A stretch of 64,000 nucleotides of DNA. Origin: Flavobacterium sp. Its GTDB lineage: Bacteria; Bacteroidota; Bacteroidia; Flavobacteriales; Flavobacteriaceae. Under the pieces are notes generated by a model. The model worked only from the letters and a program-made list of their open reading frames with translations, was not told where the DNA came from and did not search any database. The DNA is taken from assembly GCA_016721735.1 (NCBI GenBank), contig JADKHM010000015.1, positions 124,001 through 188,000 of the forward strand, in the 5' to 3' direction. Positions 45,401 to 55,757 of this stretch are shown here, piece after piece (the stretch's first letter is position 1; every line of letters starts with the position of its first letter). The translations under genes and the position numbers were made by a program.

Positions 45401-48400
45401 TTAATAATTCTAGAGGCAAATCAATTTCATTTTCCGCTGGCCAAACAAGTTCTGCTGTTGCGGCACCGGGAGCGGTAACCTTTAAAGGCACTTCTACTTC
45501 ATAAAAGTTCTCAGTAAAGTCATTTCCAAACCTAATAAAACCTACCATTTCATTATCTTGCAAACCTACAGTAGGGTCACTTGGCAATGCCTCAGCGTGC
45601 AAAAACATTTTCAATTTCTTGAATTGACGCATATCGACACTGACATTTTTGAAAACTCCTCTTGCGTCGGTAATTTCTAAACCTTGTTCTCCTGAAACTC
45701 TCAATGAAAGAGACTGCTCATTTTGATTGATAATGGTGTTGTTGTTAAAAAGCTGTTCACGAACAACACCTGGAGGCGAAACATATCGAATTGGTGATCT
45801 AGAGGCATTCTCCAAAATATTCAGTGACTGTACTTCAAATATAGTTGGGTCATCTGCAACATTGGTGTCGGTATTTGGCGGCAAAACAGAATCCAAAGTA
45901 TTGGTATATCTTCTCCAATCGCCACGAACTAAATCTAGGGCGCCGAAACGAAGCGTCACTGCACTCTCAAAACCTGTCACAAACATTCTGATAAAACGAA
46001 CAGAAGTAAAATCTGAAATTCCACCTATTTTTCTTTCAAATTCGGTAACTGGAATTTTATATTGAATCCATCGAACCGATGTTTCTTCTCCAAAAGAAGA
46101 TCCTGGTGTTGACGCAATCGTCGTTTTAACATCAGTAACAAATTTGTCTCCCACTGCCAACCCTGGTTCGATGTCAACACTATATTCGTAGTATGCTTCA
46201 ACAGTATCCATGGTGTTATCTCTGTTGATATCTTCGATGTCAGGAATTGTTGAGTTACCTCTATTATTATCGGTCACATCCACTGGTGAATTCCCTTGTG
46301 TTCCGTTAAAATTCTTGTAACGTTCTACTACACCACCGCCAGCTTGAAGAAAATAAACGTAGTTATCGGCGGCCGGATCTGTTTCTCCTGCGTAATTCGT
46401 ATAAATGGTACTTTCGCCAGCATCGGTTAATCCGTCTAATCCGATATCTTGCACGCTACGATTTGCTTGATCAGTATCAAACGCATAAACTAGCGATTGT
46501 GCTGAGGGAACTTTTCCCCAAACCGTGCTAATAGTTAAGGTATTTGATCCTGCTTCAGGCAAACCATTTTCATATTGCTTTCTTCCATCCTTAAGAATGT
46601 CTTCAGAAATAGAACCTAAATTGAAATATATTTTTCCTGTATTAGTGCTTGCTGCCGGTAAAGACCCATGACCCACATATGGATCCATTACCCAAAATTG
46701 AATAAATTCTACATTGGCCTGTTCAAAATTGGTTGAATTTAGTGCTCTTGTAATACCCCCAAAGTTGTCTTTTGGAGCGATTGCAAAATCTGTACTATTG
46801 TTATAAGGTCCTCGTTCACTTGGATAGTACGTAAGGTCAAAAGTATTCACAATTTGAATTTGACCTGGTGCTATATCAGTACCGGGGAAAAGCTCCGATA
46901 TAAAAACTCTTCTTGTCTTATTTAAGGAAATATCGTCTGTCGAAATACCGCTAGGACGCGTATAAATTATTGGATCGATGGTGTACCAACTCAATTTCGC
47001 TCTTTTAGAACCGTAATCAAGTGTGGTTAGGTCACCTTTAAAATTATACGGACTGGCAGTTTCACCAGTTGTAATATCTGTATCAACCAAAGGTGTAGAA
47101 GACAATGCCCAAGACAATGGAGATCGTAAATCAACATTGGTTTGAGACCCTTCAAAATCATCAACGTAAATCGTAGCTTCTCCATCAAACTGATCCGCTT
47201 TTGGCGTGTCTGGTTTCAAGAAAGCAATTTCTCCTCTAAAGGAAATATTAGATGGAACATCGGTATCCATAAAAGGCAACTTGTTGACCATTCTAGTAAA
47301 AAATGGTATTTCAGTTGAAAAATTGGTATTCAACCCATAAATCGTATTGTTTACAGATTCTTGTCCAAAACTCGATTTTTGAGTAAGCGGTCTTTCTGTC
47401 ATTTTTAGAAATGTTCCACCTACTGTAAATTTTTCTGAGATTTTATGTTCCACTGTAAAACCCATAAACCTTCTAGTCTGCTGACCAAAGGTCGAATTGT
47501 TTTCTACCGAAACTTGGATTGGTGTATTAGATGCTTGCAGCGAAGGATCTAATATTTGAACTCTACCCGCTTGGTAATTGACGCTATAATCTATTCCTTC
47601 AACTAAGACGCGACCACCAGCCGTAACTACAACTGATCCACGTGGCACATTAAATGCTCCAATTGGAATTCCGTCTCCTCCGCTAGATTTGAACTTTCCT
47701 CTTAATTGGTATTTATTTTTATCGCCATCTTGCAGTGCTTGAGCTTGTGTTCGACGGTACATACTTCTAAAGACGTATTTTCTTTGATTTTCGTTATAAG
47801 TATTTGGATCGCTATACAATTGACCAGTATTGTCTTTCAATTTATCAAAAATCAACCTCCCAAAAGGCTCCACTGTCGTGAAAATCAATCGTCCATTTTG
47901 CGTATCTACCGTTAATCCTGGTATAAAGTCAAAAAAACCATCTCCACCGGCTTGCGGGTCATTATTAAAATTAAGCTTATCTACATTAAAAACTTTCAAC
48001 AATGGCGTGTCCGTAAGCCGATTATCAACAGTTGGATTAGCAGGAAATGTAGTACCAACAACAGGTGTAATATAATTTATAGGTGAAGGATCAGAATACA
48101 AAATGTTGAATCTAAAATCTTGTTGATCTAATTGAAAAGCACCTGGAATTTGATAAATGTTTTTCATCATCAGGTTCCAAACTGGCTTTTCAACGTTGGA
48201 CAAATTACTTTTAAGCATTTTTAAAATCAATGCCTGAGTTGTAATTGTTTCCGGTTGACCGGTATCAGGATTGACAGAACCTGGCTGTGTGGCGTCTACT
48301 CCATCATTCCCAAATTCACCTACTTGATATACTTTATCTCCTACCGTATACTGATATGCAACGGCCAGAACTTCATCGTTAGACAATCTTTGTTGCAAGG

Positions 48401-49778
48401 ACAGATAACCCAATTGTGTATTGAATGTATATTCGTTTGCATTAAGTTTTCGGGCATTTTCAAGTTTTGAAAAGTCCAATCCCTCTACTGGAGTAACCGT
48501 GTTAAATCCAGCTCCAGCTGTCGCAATTTCTCTAATATTGGGATTTAAGAGTCCAGCTCCATTGTTACTATCATCAATTAACCCTGGGTCATATAAATTA
48601 TTTTTATTGTCCGCTGGACTATCAATCGAATTTACGAAGAATCCTACGGGTGGAGGATTAACAGAAACCACGTCAATATCATTAAGTCCTGATATTTGCG
48701 CTTCACCAAGATCTTGTAACGCAATGATATTTCTCTGATTGTTATTTGCTACATTGACTCTGTTTTGTCTATTAGTTATCCAAACCTCAAGACGGGTAAT
48801 CTGAACACGACTATTAATAAAGGGATATTTATTTAGAGCAGCGTCGTATTTGTTTCTAAAGTACTGTGACAAGAAAAAGTGGCGGTCGTTGTCATATTCT
48901 AATCCAAACAAATCAAAGTCTTGAATCGTTCCGCCGCCCTGCGCTGTAACCGTTTTAGTTTGTGATTTTTGCTCTGAAAATATTCCTGTTAATGTCGTTT
49001 TTCCAAATTGCAATTGGGCTTTAACACCAAACAAACTTTGCGCCCCACGAATTAAAGAACTGCTTAGAGGAAGACTGACATTACCAACTTCTATCTTTTG
49101 AATAATATCATCTTCATCAGGCGTATACTCTAGTTTTATTTGATTCTGAAAGGCAAAAGTCGACTGTGTATCGTAATTTGCGGTAACTTTTAACCTTGTA
49201 CCCACTTTCCCCATTAAGCTCATGCTAATTCGTTGTGCAAAATCGAAATTAGTTTGCGCACGGTTTTGCGGTGAAAGGGCGGGGTTATCTTGTTTTGTGT
49301 GACGAACCCCAAGGTCTACTTCAACAGAACCTGTCGGTTTGACATCTATGGTATTACTTCCAAAAATAGAGGCAAAAAATCCTGAATTTACATAATAGCG
49401 CGGTAACAAATCTTTCTTTGCTTCCTCTGACCCTTCTTTTTTCCCATCTATTGCATCCGATTTTTTCTTGAAATAAGCACGCATAGACTCCTGAAGCATG
49501 AGCTTTTCATATTCTTTCGGAGTCAGAATAATAGGATAGTTAATATTGAATCCGTCGACACTATTCGTATAAATATAGCGGTCGGTTACTGGATCATAAG
49601 TGTATGCATCCAATATACTTGGAGGATTGGGCAACTGCAAGTTTCCTGATGAGTACCCTGGCTTTATACTGTCGGTTTCTTGCTCTTGAGCTTCAGCAGA
49701 AAGACAGAAAAGAAAAACCAAAGCAAAAACACTGATTTTAAGTACCGTTTGTATATTCTTTATTAATAGTGTTTTCAA
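42458..49778 (-). CDS. sprA: SprA, T9SS outer-membrane translocon protein (frameshifted)
   Basis: Very large outer-membrane barrel that forms the T9SS protein-conducting channel and is needed for gliding in Flavobacterium (Sov in Porphyromonas). It has a signal peptide (ending SAEAQ), and typical blocks GSVEVDLGVRHTKQDNP, ITGIFSEQKSQTKT, DDFEGSQTNVDLRSP and YIDENNEPINSVTLYTDYWNPG. Two frames overlap at 44871-44911. Removing one C (plus strand) from the CCC at 44902-44904 joins them as IGEETITPEYDP and gives 2439 residues in whole codons, close to the known F. johnsoniae protein (about 2400). ruvA ends 3 bp upstream, so ruvA and sprA are one operon. Confidence 0.93.
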
Positions 49779-49781
49779 GTA

Positions 49782-50363
49782 TTATAAATTTTTTAAAGCT
49801 TGTTTTATAATAGATTCAACAGTAGCGGCAGCATCTTGAACAACAATCTTATCAACTACTTTCTCTGCCAATTTTTTGTTAAAACCTAATACTTCGAGAG
49901 CTGATAACGCCTCATCCTTGTTTGTATTGTTTTGAGCTAAGGAAACTTCATCCAAATCATACAATTTTAACACTTTGTCTTTCAAATCTAAAATGGCTCG
50001 TTGCGCAGTCTTTGCGCCAATCCCCTTAATAGATTGAATGGCTGCTACATCACCAACGGCAATCGCCTGAATAACTTGTTTAGGTTCTAAAGAAGATAAC
50101 ATTGTCCTTGCAATACTAGCTCCAATTCCAGAAACGGACAACAACATCTTGAAAATTTCGCGCTCCGATTTTTCAACAAAACCAAACAAAGTATGTGCAT
50201 CTTCTTTTATTTGCACATAGGTGTATAATTTTATTATCTCTGTTGATGGGAGCAACGAATAAGTATGCAAAGATATGTTAATATGGTAACCCACTCCACC
50301 ACAATCAATAACCACATCTGTTGGTGTTTTCTCAACTATTTTCCCTTGAATATGTGCTATCAT
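49782..50363 (-). CDS. ruvA: Holliday junction branch migration protein RuvA
   Basis: Tetrameric protein that binds four-way DNA junctions and loads the RuvB motor. 193 residues from the ATG at 50363 (MIAHIQGKI, the conserved start); an in-frame codon at 50426 adds only a hydrophobic non-conserved stretch. Seen: the OB-fold domain, two helix-hairpin-helix motifs (LLSVSGIGASIARTML, IQSIKGIGAKTAQRAI) and the small RuvB-binding C-terminal domain (EALSALEVLGFNKKLAEKVV). Between maeB and sprA on the same strand. Confidence 0.95.
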   Translation of the reverse strand: MIAHIQGKIVEKTPTDVVIDCGGVGYHINISLHTYSLLPSTEIIKLYTYVQIKEDAHTLFGFVEKSEREIFKMLLSVSGIGASIARTMLSSLEPKQVIQAIAVGDVAAIQSIKGIGAKTAQRAILDLKDKVLKLYDLDEVSLAQNNTNKDEALSALEVLGFNKKLAEKVVDKIVVQDAAATVESIIKQALKNL

Positions 50364-50429
50364 TAGTATTGTAAAGTAAAGCCAAATATAACAAAAAACT
50401 TTAATTGCTCTTATTTTTCTGAACAAGTG

Positions 50430-52727
50430 TTAAATTTTTATTTCCAAATTTTTCAACCTCTTCATTTTTTCTTGTGCATCAACAACCGCCACCGCTGCCA
50501 TATTTACCATTTCTTCTACGCTAGCACCGAGTTGAAAGATATGGACTGGCTTGCCCATTCCCATCATAATAGGACCAATAGAATCGACTTTATACAATTC
50601 TTTTAGCAACTTGTATGTAATATTTGCTGATTCAAGATTAGGAAAAATCAGTGTATTTACTTTTTTACCCGCTAGCTTTGAGAATGGAAACTTTGCTTTC
50701 AACATTTCGGCATTCAGCGCAAAATCAGCTTGAATTTCTCCATCGACAATTAAATCTGGATAGTAATTATGTAAGTAAGCTACCGCTTCTCTAACTTTTG
50801 AAGCGCTCTCATCAGTAGAAGATCCAAAATTCGAAAACGAAACCATTCCGATAACGGGTTCTATTCCAAAAAGTTTGACCGTTTTTGCGGTCATCAAAGC
50901 AATTTTCGCCAAGTCATCTGAAGATGGATTTGGATTGATGGCTGTATCAGACAAGAACATCGGACCACGATTGGTCATCATCATGTTTGTTGTCGCAATC
51001 AACGAAATGCCTGGTGCTTTTCCGATGAGTTGCATAATTGGTTTCACAACCGTTGGATAACTTCGTGAATAGCCAGTAACCAGGGCATCGGCCTCACCTT
51101 CATTGACCATCATTGCCGCAAAGTAATTTCGCTCTCGCATCCACTTTTGGGCATCCAATAAAGAAATTCCACGTCTTTGTCTCGATTTCCAATACATCTC
51201 TGCATAGTGTAACCTGCGCTTGTCTTCTTCCGGAGTCTTTGGATCGTATATAGGAACATCAGCATCGAAGCCTAATTCTTCTTTCAATTCTAAAATAAGC
51301 TCTTTATTCCCAAGTAAGATTGGCTTTCCAATGCCTTCCTCAAGGACAATTTGAGCCGCTTTTAGTACATCTAAATGGTCTGCTTCTGCAAAGACAATTC
51401 GCTTAGGATCGGTCTTCGCTCTATTGGTTAACAATCGAACCATCTTATTGTCAGAACCCAATCGCTCTAACAATTCTTCCTCATATTGTTGCCAATCTTG
51501 AATCGGTTGAAGTGCAACTCCAGAATCCATTGCAGCTTTCGCAACAGCTGGCGCTACCATCGTAATCAATCGTGGATCAAAAGGTTTTGGAATAATGTAC
51601 TCACGTCCAAACACCAATTTAGTTTCTCCGTAAGCGATATTTACTTGCTCTGGAACACTTTCTTTGGCCAATGCTGCTAGTGCTTTTACCGCAGCCATTT
51701 TCATCGCTTCATTAATTTTTGTAGCCCTAACATCTAGCGCACCTCTAAAAATATAGGGAAAACCGAGCACGTTATTCACTTGATTTGGATGATCGGATCT
51801 TCCGGTAGCCATGATAATATCTTTTCGCGTCGCAATCGCTAAATTATAAGAGATTTCCGGATCTGGATTTGCCATCGCAAAAACAATGGGATTATCTGCC
51901 ATGCCTAACAACATGTCGGGCGTCAGTAAATTGCCTGAAGAAAGTCCTAAAAAAAGATCAGCACCTACAAGTGCTTCTTGTAGTGAAGTGGACTTACCCT
52001 CACGAGCATACTTTAACTGCATTGCAGACAAAGAAGGATTATCTTTTGTCAGTAAGCCTTTGCTATTAAACATGTAAATATTCTCTGGCTTGATACCTAA
52101 CAAAACATACAAATCTGCACAAGCCAAAGCTGCAGAACCTGCGCCAGACACGACCATTTTGATGTCGCCCGGCTTCTTATTCGCCAATTCCAAAGCATTT
52201 ATCAAAGCGGCAGATGATATGATGGCTGTACCGTGTTGATCATCGTGCATCACCGGAATATTTAGTTCCTCTACCAATCGACGTTCGATTTCGAAAGACT
52301 CAGGCGCTTTTATATCTTCTAAATTGATTCCTCCGAAAGTTGGCGCTATATTTTTTACTGTTTCGATAAAGGCATCGATGTCCTTGGTTCCTATTTCTAT
52401 ATCAAACACATCAATGTCAGCGAAGATTTTAAAAAGCAATGCTTTCCCTTCCATTACTGGCTTTGAAGCCTCAGGACCAATATCGCCAAGACCTAAAACT
52501 GCCGTTCCGTTAGTAATCACGGCAACAAGATTTCCTTTTGCGGTGTATTTATATACGTTGTTGATGTCTTTTGCAATTTCAAGACAAGGCTCCGCTACGC
52601 CAGGAGAATAGGCCAAAGACAAATCTCTTTGGGTTGCATATTTCTTAGTTGGAACAACTTGAATTTTCCCTGGAGTGGGTTTTGCGTGGTATAATAATGC
52701 TTCTCTTCGCTTGCTATTTCTATTCAT
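50430..52727 (-). CDS. maeB: NADP-dependent malic enzyme with phosphotransacetylase-like domain
   Basis: Converts malate to pyruvate and CO2 with reduction of NADP+. A 765-residue MaeB-type protein. The malic enzyme half (about residues 1-430) has YSPGVAEPC, VITNGTAVLGLGDIGP, the metal site MHDDQHGTA and the Rossmann motif VVSGAGSAALACADL. The second half (about 430-765) is phosphotransacetylase-like (VTGYSRSYPTVVKP, PIMMGMGKPVHIFQLG), usually a regulatory domain without catalysis. Length and order are normal. ruvA follows 66 bp downstream. Confidence 0.94.
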   Translation of the reverse strand: MNRNSKRREALLYHAKPTPGKIQVVPTKKYATQRDLSLAYSPGVAEPCLEIAKDINNVYKYTAKGNLVAVITNGTAVLGLGDIGPEASKPVMEGKALLFKIFADIDVFDIEIGTKDIDAFIETVKNIAPTFGGINLEDIKAPESFEIERRLVEELNIPVMHDDQHGTAIISSAALINALELANKKPGDIKMVVSGAGSAALACADLYVLLGIKPENIYMFNSKGLLTKDNPSLSAMQLKYAREGKSTSLQEALVGADLFLGLSSGNLLTPDMLLGMADNPIVFAMANPDPEISYNLAIATRKDIIMATGRSDHPNQVNNVLGFPYIFRGALDVRATKINEAMKMAAVKALAALAKESVPEQVNIAYGETKLVFGREYIIPKPFDPRLITMVAPAVAKAAMDSGVALQPIQDWQQYEEELLERLGSDNKMVRLLTNRAKTDPKRIVFAEADHLDVLKAAQIVLEEGIGKPILLGNKELILELKEELGFDADVPIYDPKTPEEDKRRLHYAEMYWKSRQRRGISLLDAQKWMRERNYFAAMMVNEGEADALVTGYSRSYPTVVKPIMQLIGKAPGISLIATTNMMMTNRGPMFLSDTAINPNPSSDDLAKIALMTAKTVKLFGIEPVIGMVSFSNFGSSTDESASKVREAVAYLHNYYPDLIVDGEIQADFALNAEMLKAKFPFSKLAGKKVNTLIFPNLESANITYKLLKELYKVDSIGPIMMGMGKPVHIFQLGASVEEMVNMAAVAVVDAQEKMKRLKNLEIKI

Positions 52728-52848
52728 GGCATTGGGATTTAATTCCGACTTGCAAAGGTAGAAGTCTGGATGTAATACCGAAACTTTTACGCATTAATCT
52801 TTAGCAAAATAATTGAAAGCGGTAATGAAAAATCAGATCAGTAAATAG

Positions 52849-55641
52849 CTATTTCGCTGGTGCAGAAGTTGGTGCAGACGACTCAGGAACTGCGCTGCTT
52901 GCAGGAGTTTCGACATACTCGGTTTCTTCTAAATCTTCCGTTTTTCTACCAAGTTTTACTTTTGGTGCCTCTTGGGTTCCTGTAACAGTTAGGGGAATTC
53001 CGATAATGCCCAATGGAGGCAATCCGAGTCGCATTTTGATATTTAATTTTCCATCAAAACTAGTGGTTCCTTCAATTCGAGGTCTAAATCCTGCAAATTT
53101 GAATTTGAATCGTTCAATTGTAATGATATTATTCTTGATTTTTGTTTTGATGTCCACTTTCGTTACATCAGGATTCCGTATTGATTCGGTTCCTGTTTTT
53201 TGACTGACTGCACCGAACATTTTAAATCCACGCATTTTTACTTCTTTCACAGAAAGCGTTCCTCCACCCACCAACGAAGGATAGATAGGTTGCATATTCC
53301 CATCTAATTTTCCTCCTACTTTGTAGTCGAGCGATACTTTTCCTTGTGCTTTTTCCGCAGCAGTTACCATTTCCCGGAACATCTTTATTTCATCATAAGC
53401 ACGCTTGATATCAAAATTTTCTGCTTTTACTTTGAAGTCGAAAAAGGCTCTGTTGCTTGCTTCGCTTCCGTAGGCAATATCCATGTTGACTGGGCAATCG
53501 ATGATATTAAAACCAGTGTTCTTGAGTAAAATTTTTCCATTCGATACAGTTAAATCACCTTTCGCCTGATCCAATTGCAAATCATTAAAATTCACTTTGG
53601 TAGCGTTGGCAACAAACTGCAGATCAAAATTTGGAGGAATCACAACAACTCCTGTTTCCGATTTGGGGGAACTTTCCTTGCCGGTTTCTTCTTTTGTGGT
53701 TACTGTTGCTCCCGACATAAATTCGTCGACATTGATGTAGTCTGACGTTAACGCAAACTTGCCCTTTAATACTTCTCGATCCGAAAGAACAAAATTGATT
53801 ACGTTTTGCAAATAGCCATTCATCTTAAAATCGGATTGACCATACGAGGCAATGAAATCAGCAAAGTTCATTTTATCTTGATTAAAAGTAAACAACCCTT
53901 CATTGATTAGAAATGGCTTCGGAAGATATTGCGAAGTTGTTTTGATGTTTTTCAACTGCAAGGTTCCGCTATTGTTGAGTTTGCTGTAGTTTCCGCTTGT
54001 AGCATCGCTTTGTTTTCCTTTAAAAGTAACATCTGCTTTGATAAATCCTTTGACATCTAATCCCTTTTGTGAAAATACTTTGTAGACTTTTGCAATATCA
54101 AGTGATCCTTTCGCTTTGATGTCATACAAAACATCATCAAAATTGGAAAAACTAGCTTTCAGGTACAATGGATTTCCTTCAAACACAAAAGATGCAGGAT
54201 TAATAACCAATTTGGTTTGCTTGAACGTTCCGTCGCCGTTTGTCAACGTTGCGTTTAAGTTGATATTCCTTATGGGTTTTGGATAATAATTCGTTTGAAT
54301 CGTCACTCCTTTTAGGTTAACTGTTCCCTTGGTTTTTGGAAAAATGGATTTCGACTTGTCATATACGCCATTCGCTAGTACATTCATTTTTAACAGGCCG
54401 CTAATTTTCATGTTTTCGAAGCCGGCCGCACGATCTAATTTTTGTAAATCCAAAGACGCTTGAACATTCGCTTGTATCGATGGTACTTTTATACCCTTAG
54501 ATTTCACAATGGCTTTCAAATAGTCTTTCCCGACATTAAAAAATAGAGAATCAACAGTTACTTCAATATTATCTGGATTTAAACCTGGAATTTTAGTATC
54601 AAAATTTAGATAGATATTTGTAACTGGAAATGGCGCATTTTTGTATTCAATTTTGCCTTCTCTAATTTTCATGTTGAAGGCCAAATCAGGGCTCTTCTTT
54701 TCTGATGCGATGTATTGTCCTTTGAGTGACAAGCCTAAGTCGGTGCTTCCTTTTACTTTAGTCTTCTCTAACCAAGTCACATATTGTGGTGGTAGTGCAG
54801 TAAAAAAGTCGTTGAGTTTACTATCTTTTGAATCAATTTTGAAATCCATGTCGTAACCGTTCTTTAGGAAATCAAATTTCCCGGTGAACTGAACAGGCAG
54901 CTTGTTTATTTTTAAGTTGTTTTGCTGAAAAACGAAAGAAAACGAATTGGTATTGATTTTCGTGATTAGATCTGCTTTTATCTTTTTATTAATAAGGTAC
55001 GCTTCCTTATCATACGTCATATTTAGCGAATCGATATTTGCTTCGGTATAAATGTCAAAAATTGCTTGATCTAACGCTCCTTTACCCACATAATTAAAAC
55101 CTTTTGCATCGATAAGAATTTTTGTTGATTTGTCATCATAAACCAAATGACTATCCCGAATGTCTATTTTCTCCAGCTTTAATGAAGTATCTGAATTGTC
55201 TTTAGATGGTTTTGTATCTTCGGAAACATAGACGTTGTAGTTAGCTTGTCCATTCTTATCCACCTTAACATTCATAAAAGCGTTGGAGAGAAAGATCTTG
55301 TCAATCTTGACGGCGTTATCAAAAATGAGTGTCTTGATGTTGATTCCAAATGCTATTTCATTGGCAGAAATTAAGGTTTCGTTTTTGAAAGGCGCAGAAC
55401 CTTTCAGCTTAAAATCCTTTAGTGTAAGTGTTAATGAAGGAAAGTGGTTGAAGAAGGAAAGCTTTGCCTCAGAAAAATTGAGTTCGCCTTCCAATTTTTC
55501 GTTGGCAAATAATTTGACTTCTTGCGCAATTTTACCGGGAAAAACTATTGGAAACAAAAACAACATCGACAAGAATAGAACGATGCTTATTACCGTTATT
55601 TTCAAAAACTTTAGAATCCTGCTTTTTTTCTTTTCTTCCAT
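52849..55641 (-). CDS. AsmA-family envelope protein
   Basis: A 930-residue protein with one N-terminal membrane helix (about residues 10-30) and a huge periplasmic part. The beginning (KLEGELNFSEAKLSFFNHFPSLTL, LKDFKLKGSAPF) is the AsmA N-terminal signature, and repeated beta-strands follow up to an AsmA-like C-terminal domain (GGGTLSVKEVKMRG, FAGFRPRIEGTTSFDG). A short Ala/Pro/Ser/Glu-rich tail ends it. AsmA-like proteins form long lipid-conducting grooves between membranes; phospholipid transport is inferred from the family. No partner gene nearby; nothing definite seen in the flanking gap 52728-52848. Confidence 0.85.
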   Translation of the reverse strand: MEEKKKSRILKFLKITVISIVLFLSMLFLFPIVFPGKIAQEVKLFANEKLEGELNFSEAKLSFFNHFPSLTLTLKDFKLKGSAPFKNETLISANEIAFGINIKTLIFDNAVKIDKIFLSNAFMNVKVDKNGQANYNVYVSEDTKPSKDNSDTSLKLEKIDIRDSHLVYDDKSTKILIDAKGFNYVGKGALDQAIFDIYTEANIDSLNMTYDKEAYLINKKIKADLITKINTNSFSFVFQQNNLKINKLPVQFTGKFDFLKNGYDMDFKIDSKDSKLNDFFTALPPQYVTWLEKTKVKGSTDLGLSLKGQYIASEKKSPDLAFNMKIREGKIEYKNAPFPVTNIYLNFDTKIPGLNPDNIEVTVDSLFFNVGKDYLKAIVKSKGIKVPSIQANVQASLDLQKLDRAAGFENMKISGLLKMNVLANGVYDKSKSIFPKTKGTVNLKGVTIQTNYYPKPIRNINLNATLTNGDGTFKQTKLVINPASFVFEGNPLYLKASFSNFDDVLYDIKAKGSLDIAKVYKVFSQKGLDVKGFIKADVTFKGKQSDATSGNYSKLNNSGTLQLKNIKTTSQYLPKPFLINEGLFTFNQDKMNFADFIASYGQSDFKMNGYLQNVINFVLSDREVLKGKFALTSDYINVDEFMSGATVTTKEETGKESSPKSETGVVVIPPNFDLQFVANATKVNFNDLQLDQAKGDLTVSNGKILLKNTGFNIIDCPVNMDIAYGSEASNRAFFDFKVKAENFDIKRAYDEIKMFREMVTAAEKAQGKVSLDYKVGGKLDGNMQPIYPSLVGGGTLSVKEVKMRGFKMFGAVSQKTGTESIRNPDVTKVDIKTKIKNNIITIERFKFKFAGFRPRIEGTTSFDGKLNIKMRLGLPPLGIIGIPLTVTGTQEAPKVKLGRKTEDLEETEYVETPASSAVPESSAPTSAPAK

Positions 55642-55699
55642 CTTGCAAATTTAGAGAAATAGTCCACTTAGAAAACTAAAATACATTTTAATGTAATGC

Positions 55700-55732
55700 C
55701 AAGCAAAAAAAACCTCCCTTAAAAGGGAGGCC
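55700..55732 (-). terminator. Terminator at the end of the starch utilisation locus
   Basis: A CCTCCCTT / AAGGGAGG stem (55713-55720, 55723-55730) is followed on the minus strand by eight Ts. Strong. Confidence 0.88.
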
Positions 55733-55757
55733 TTAAAAAACTAAACTAACTCAACTT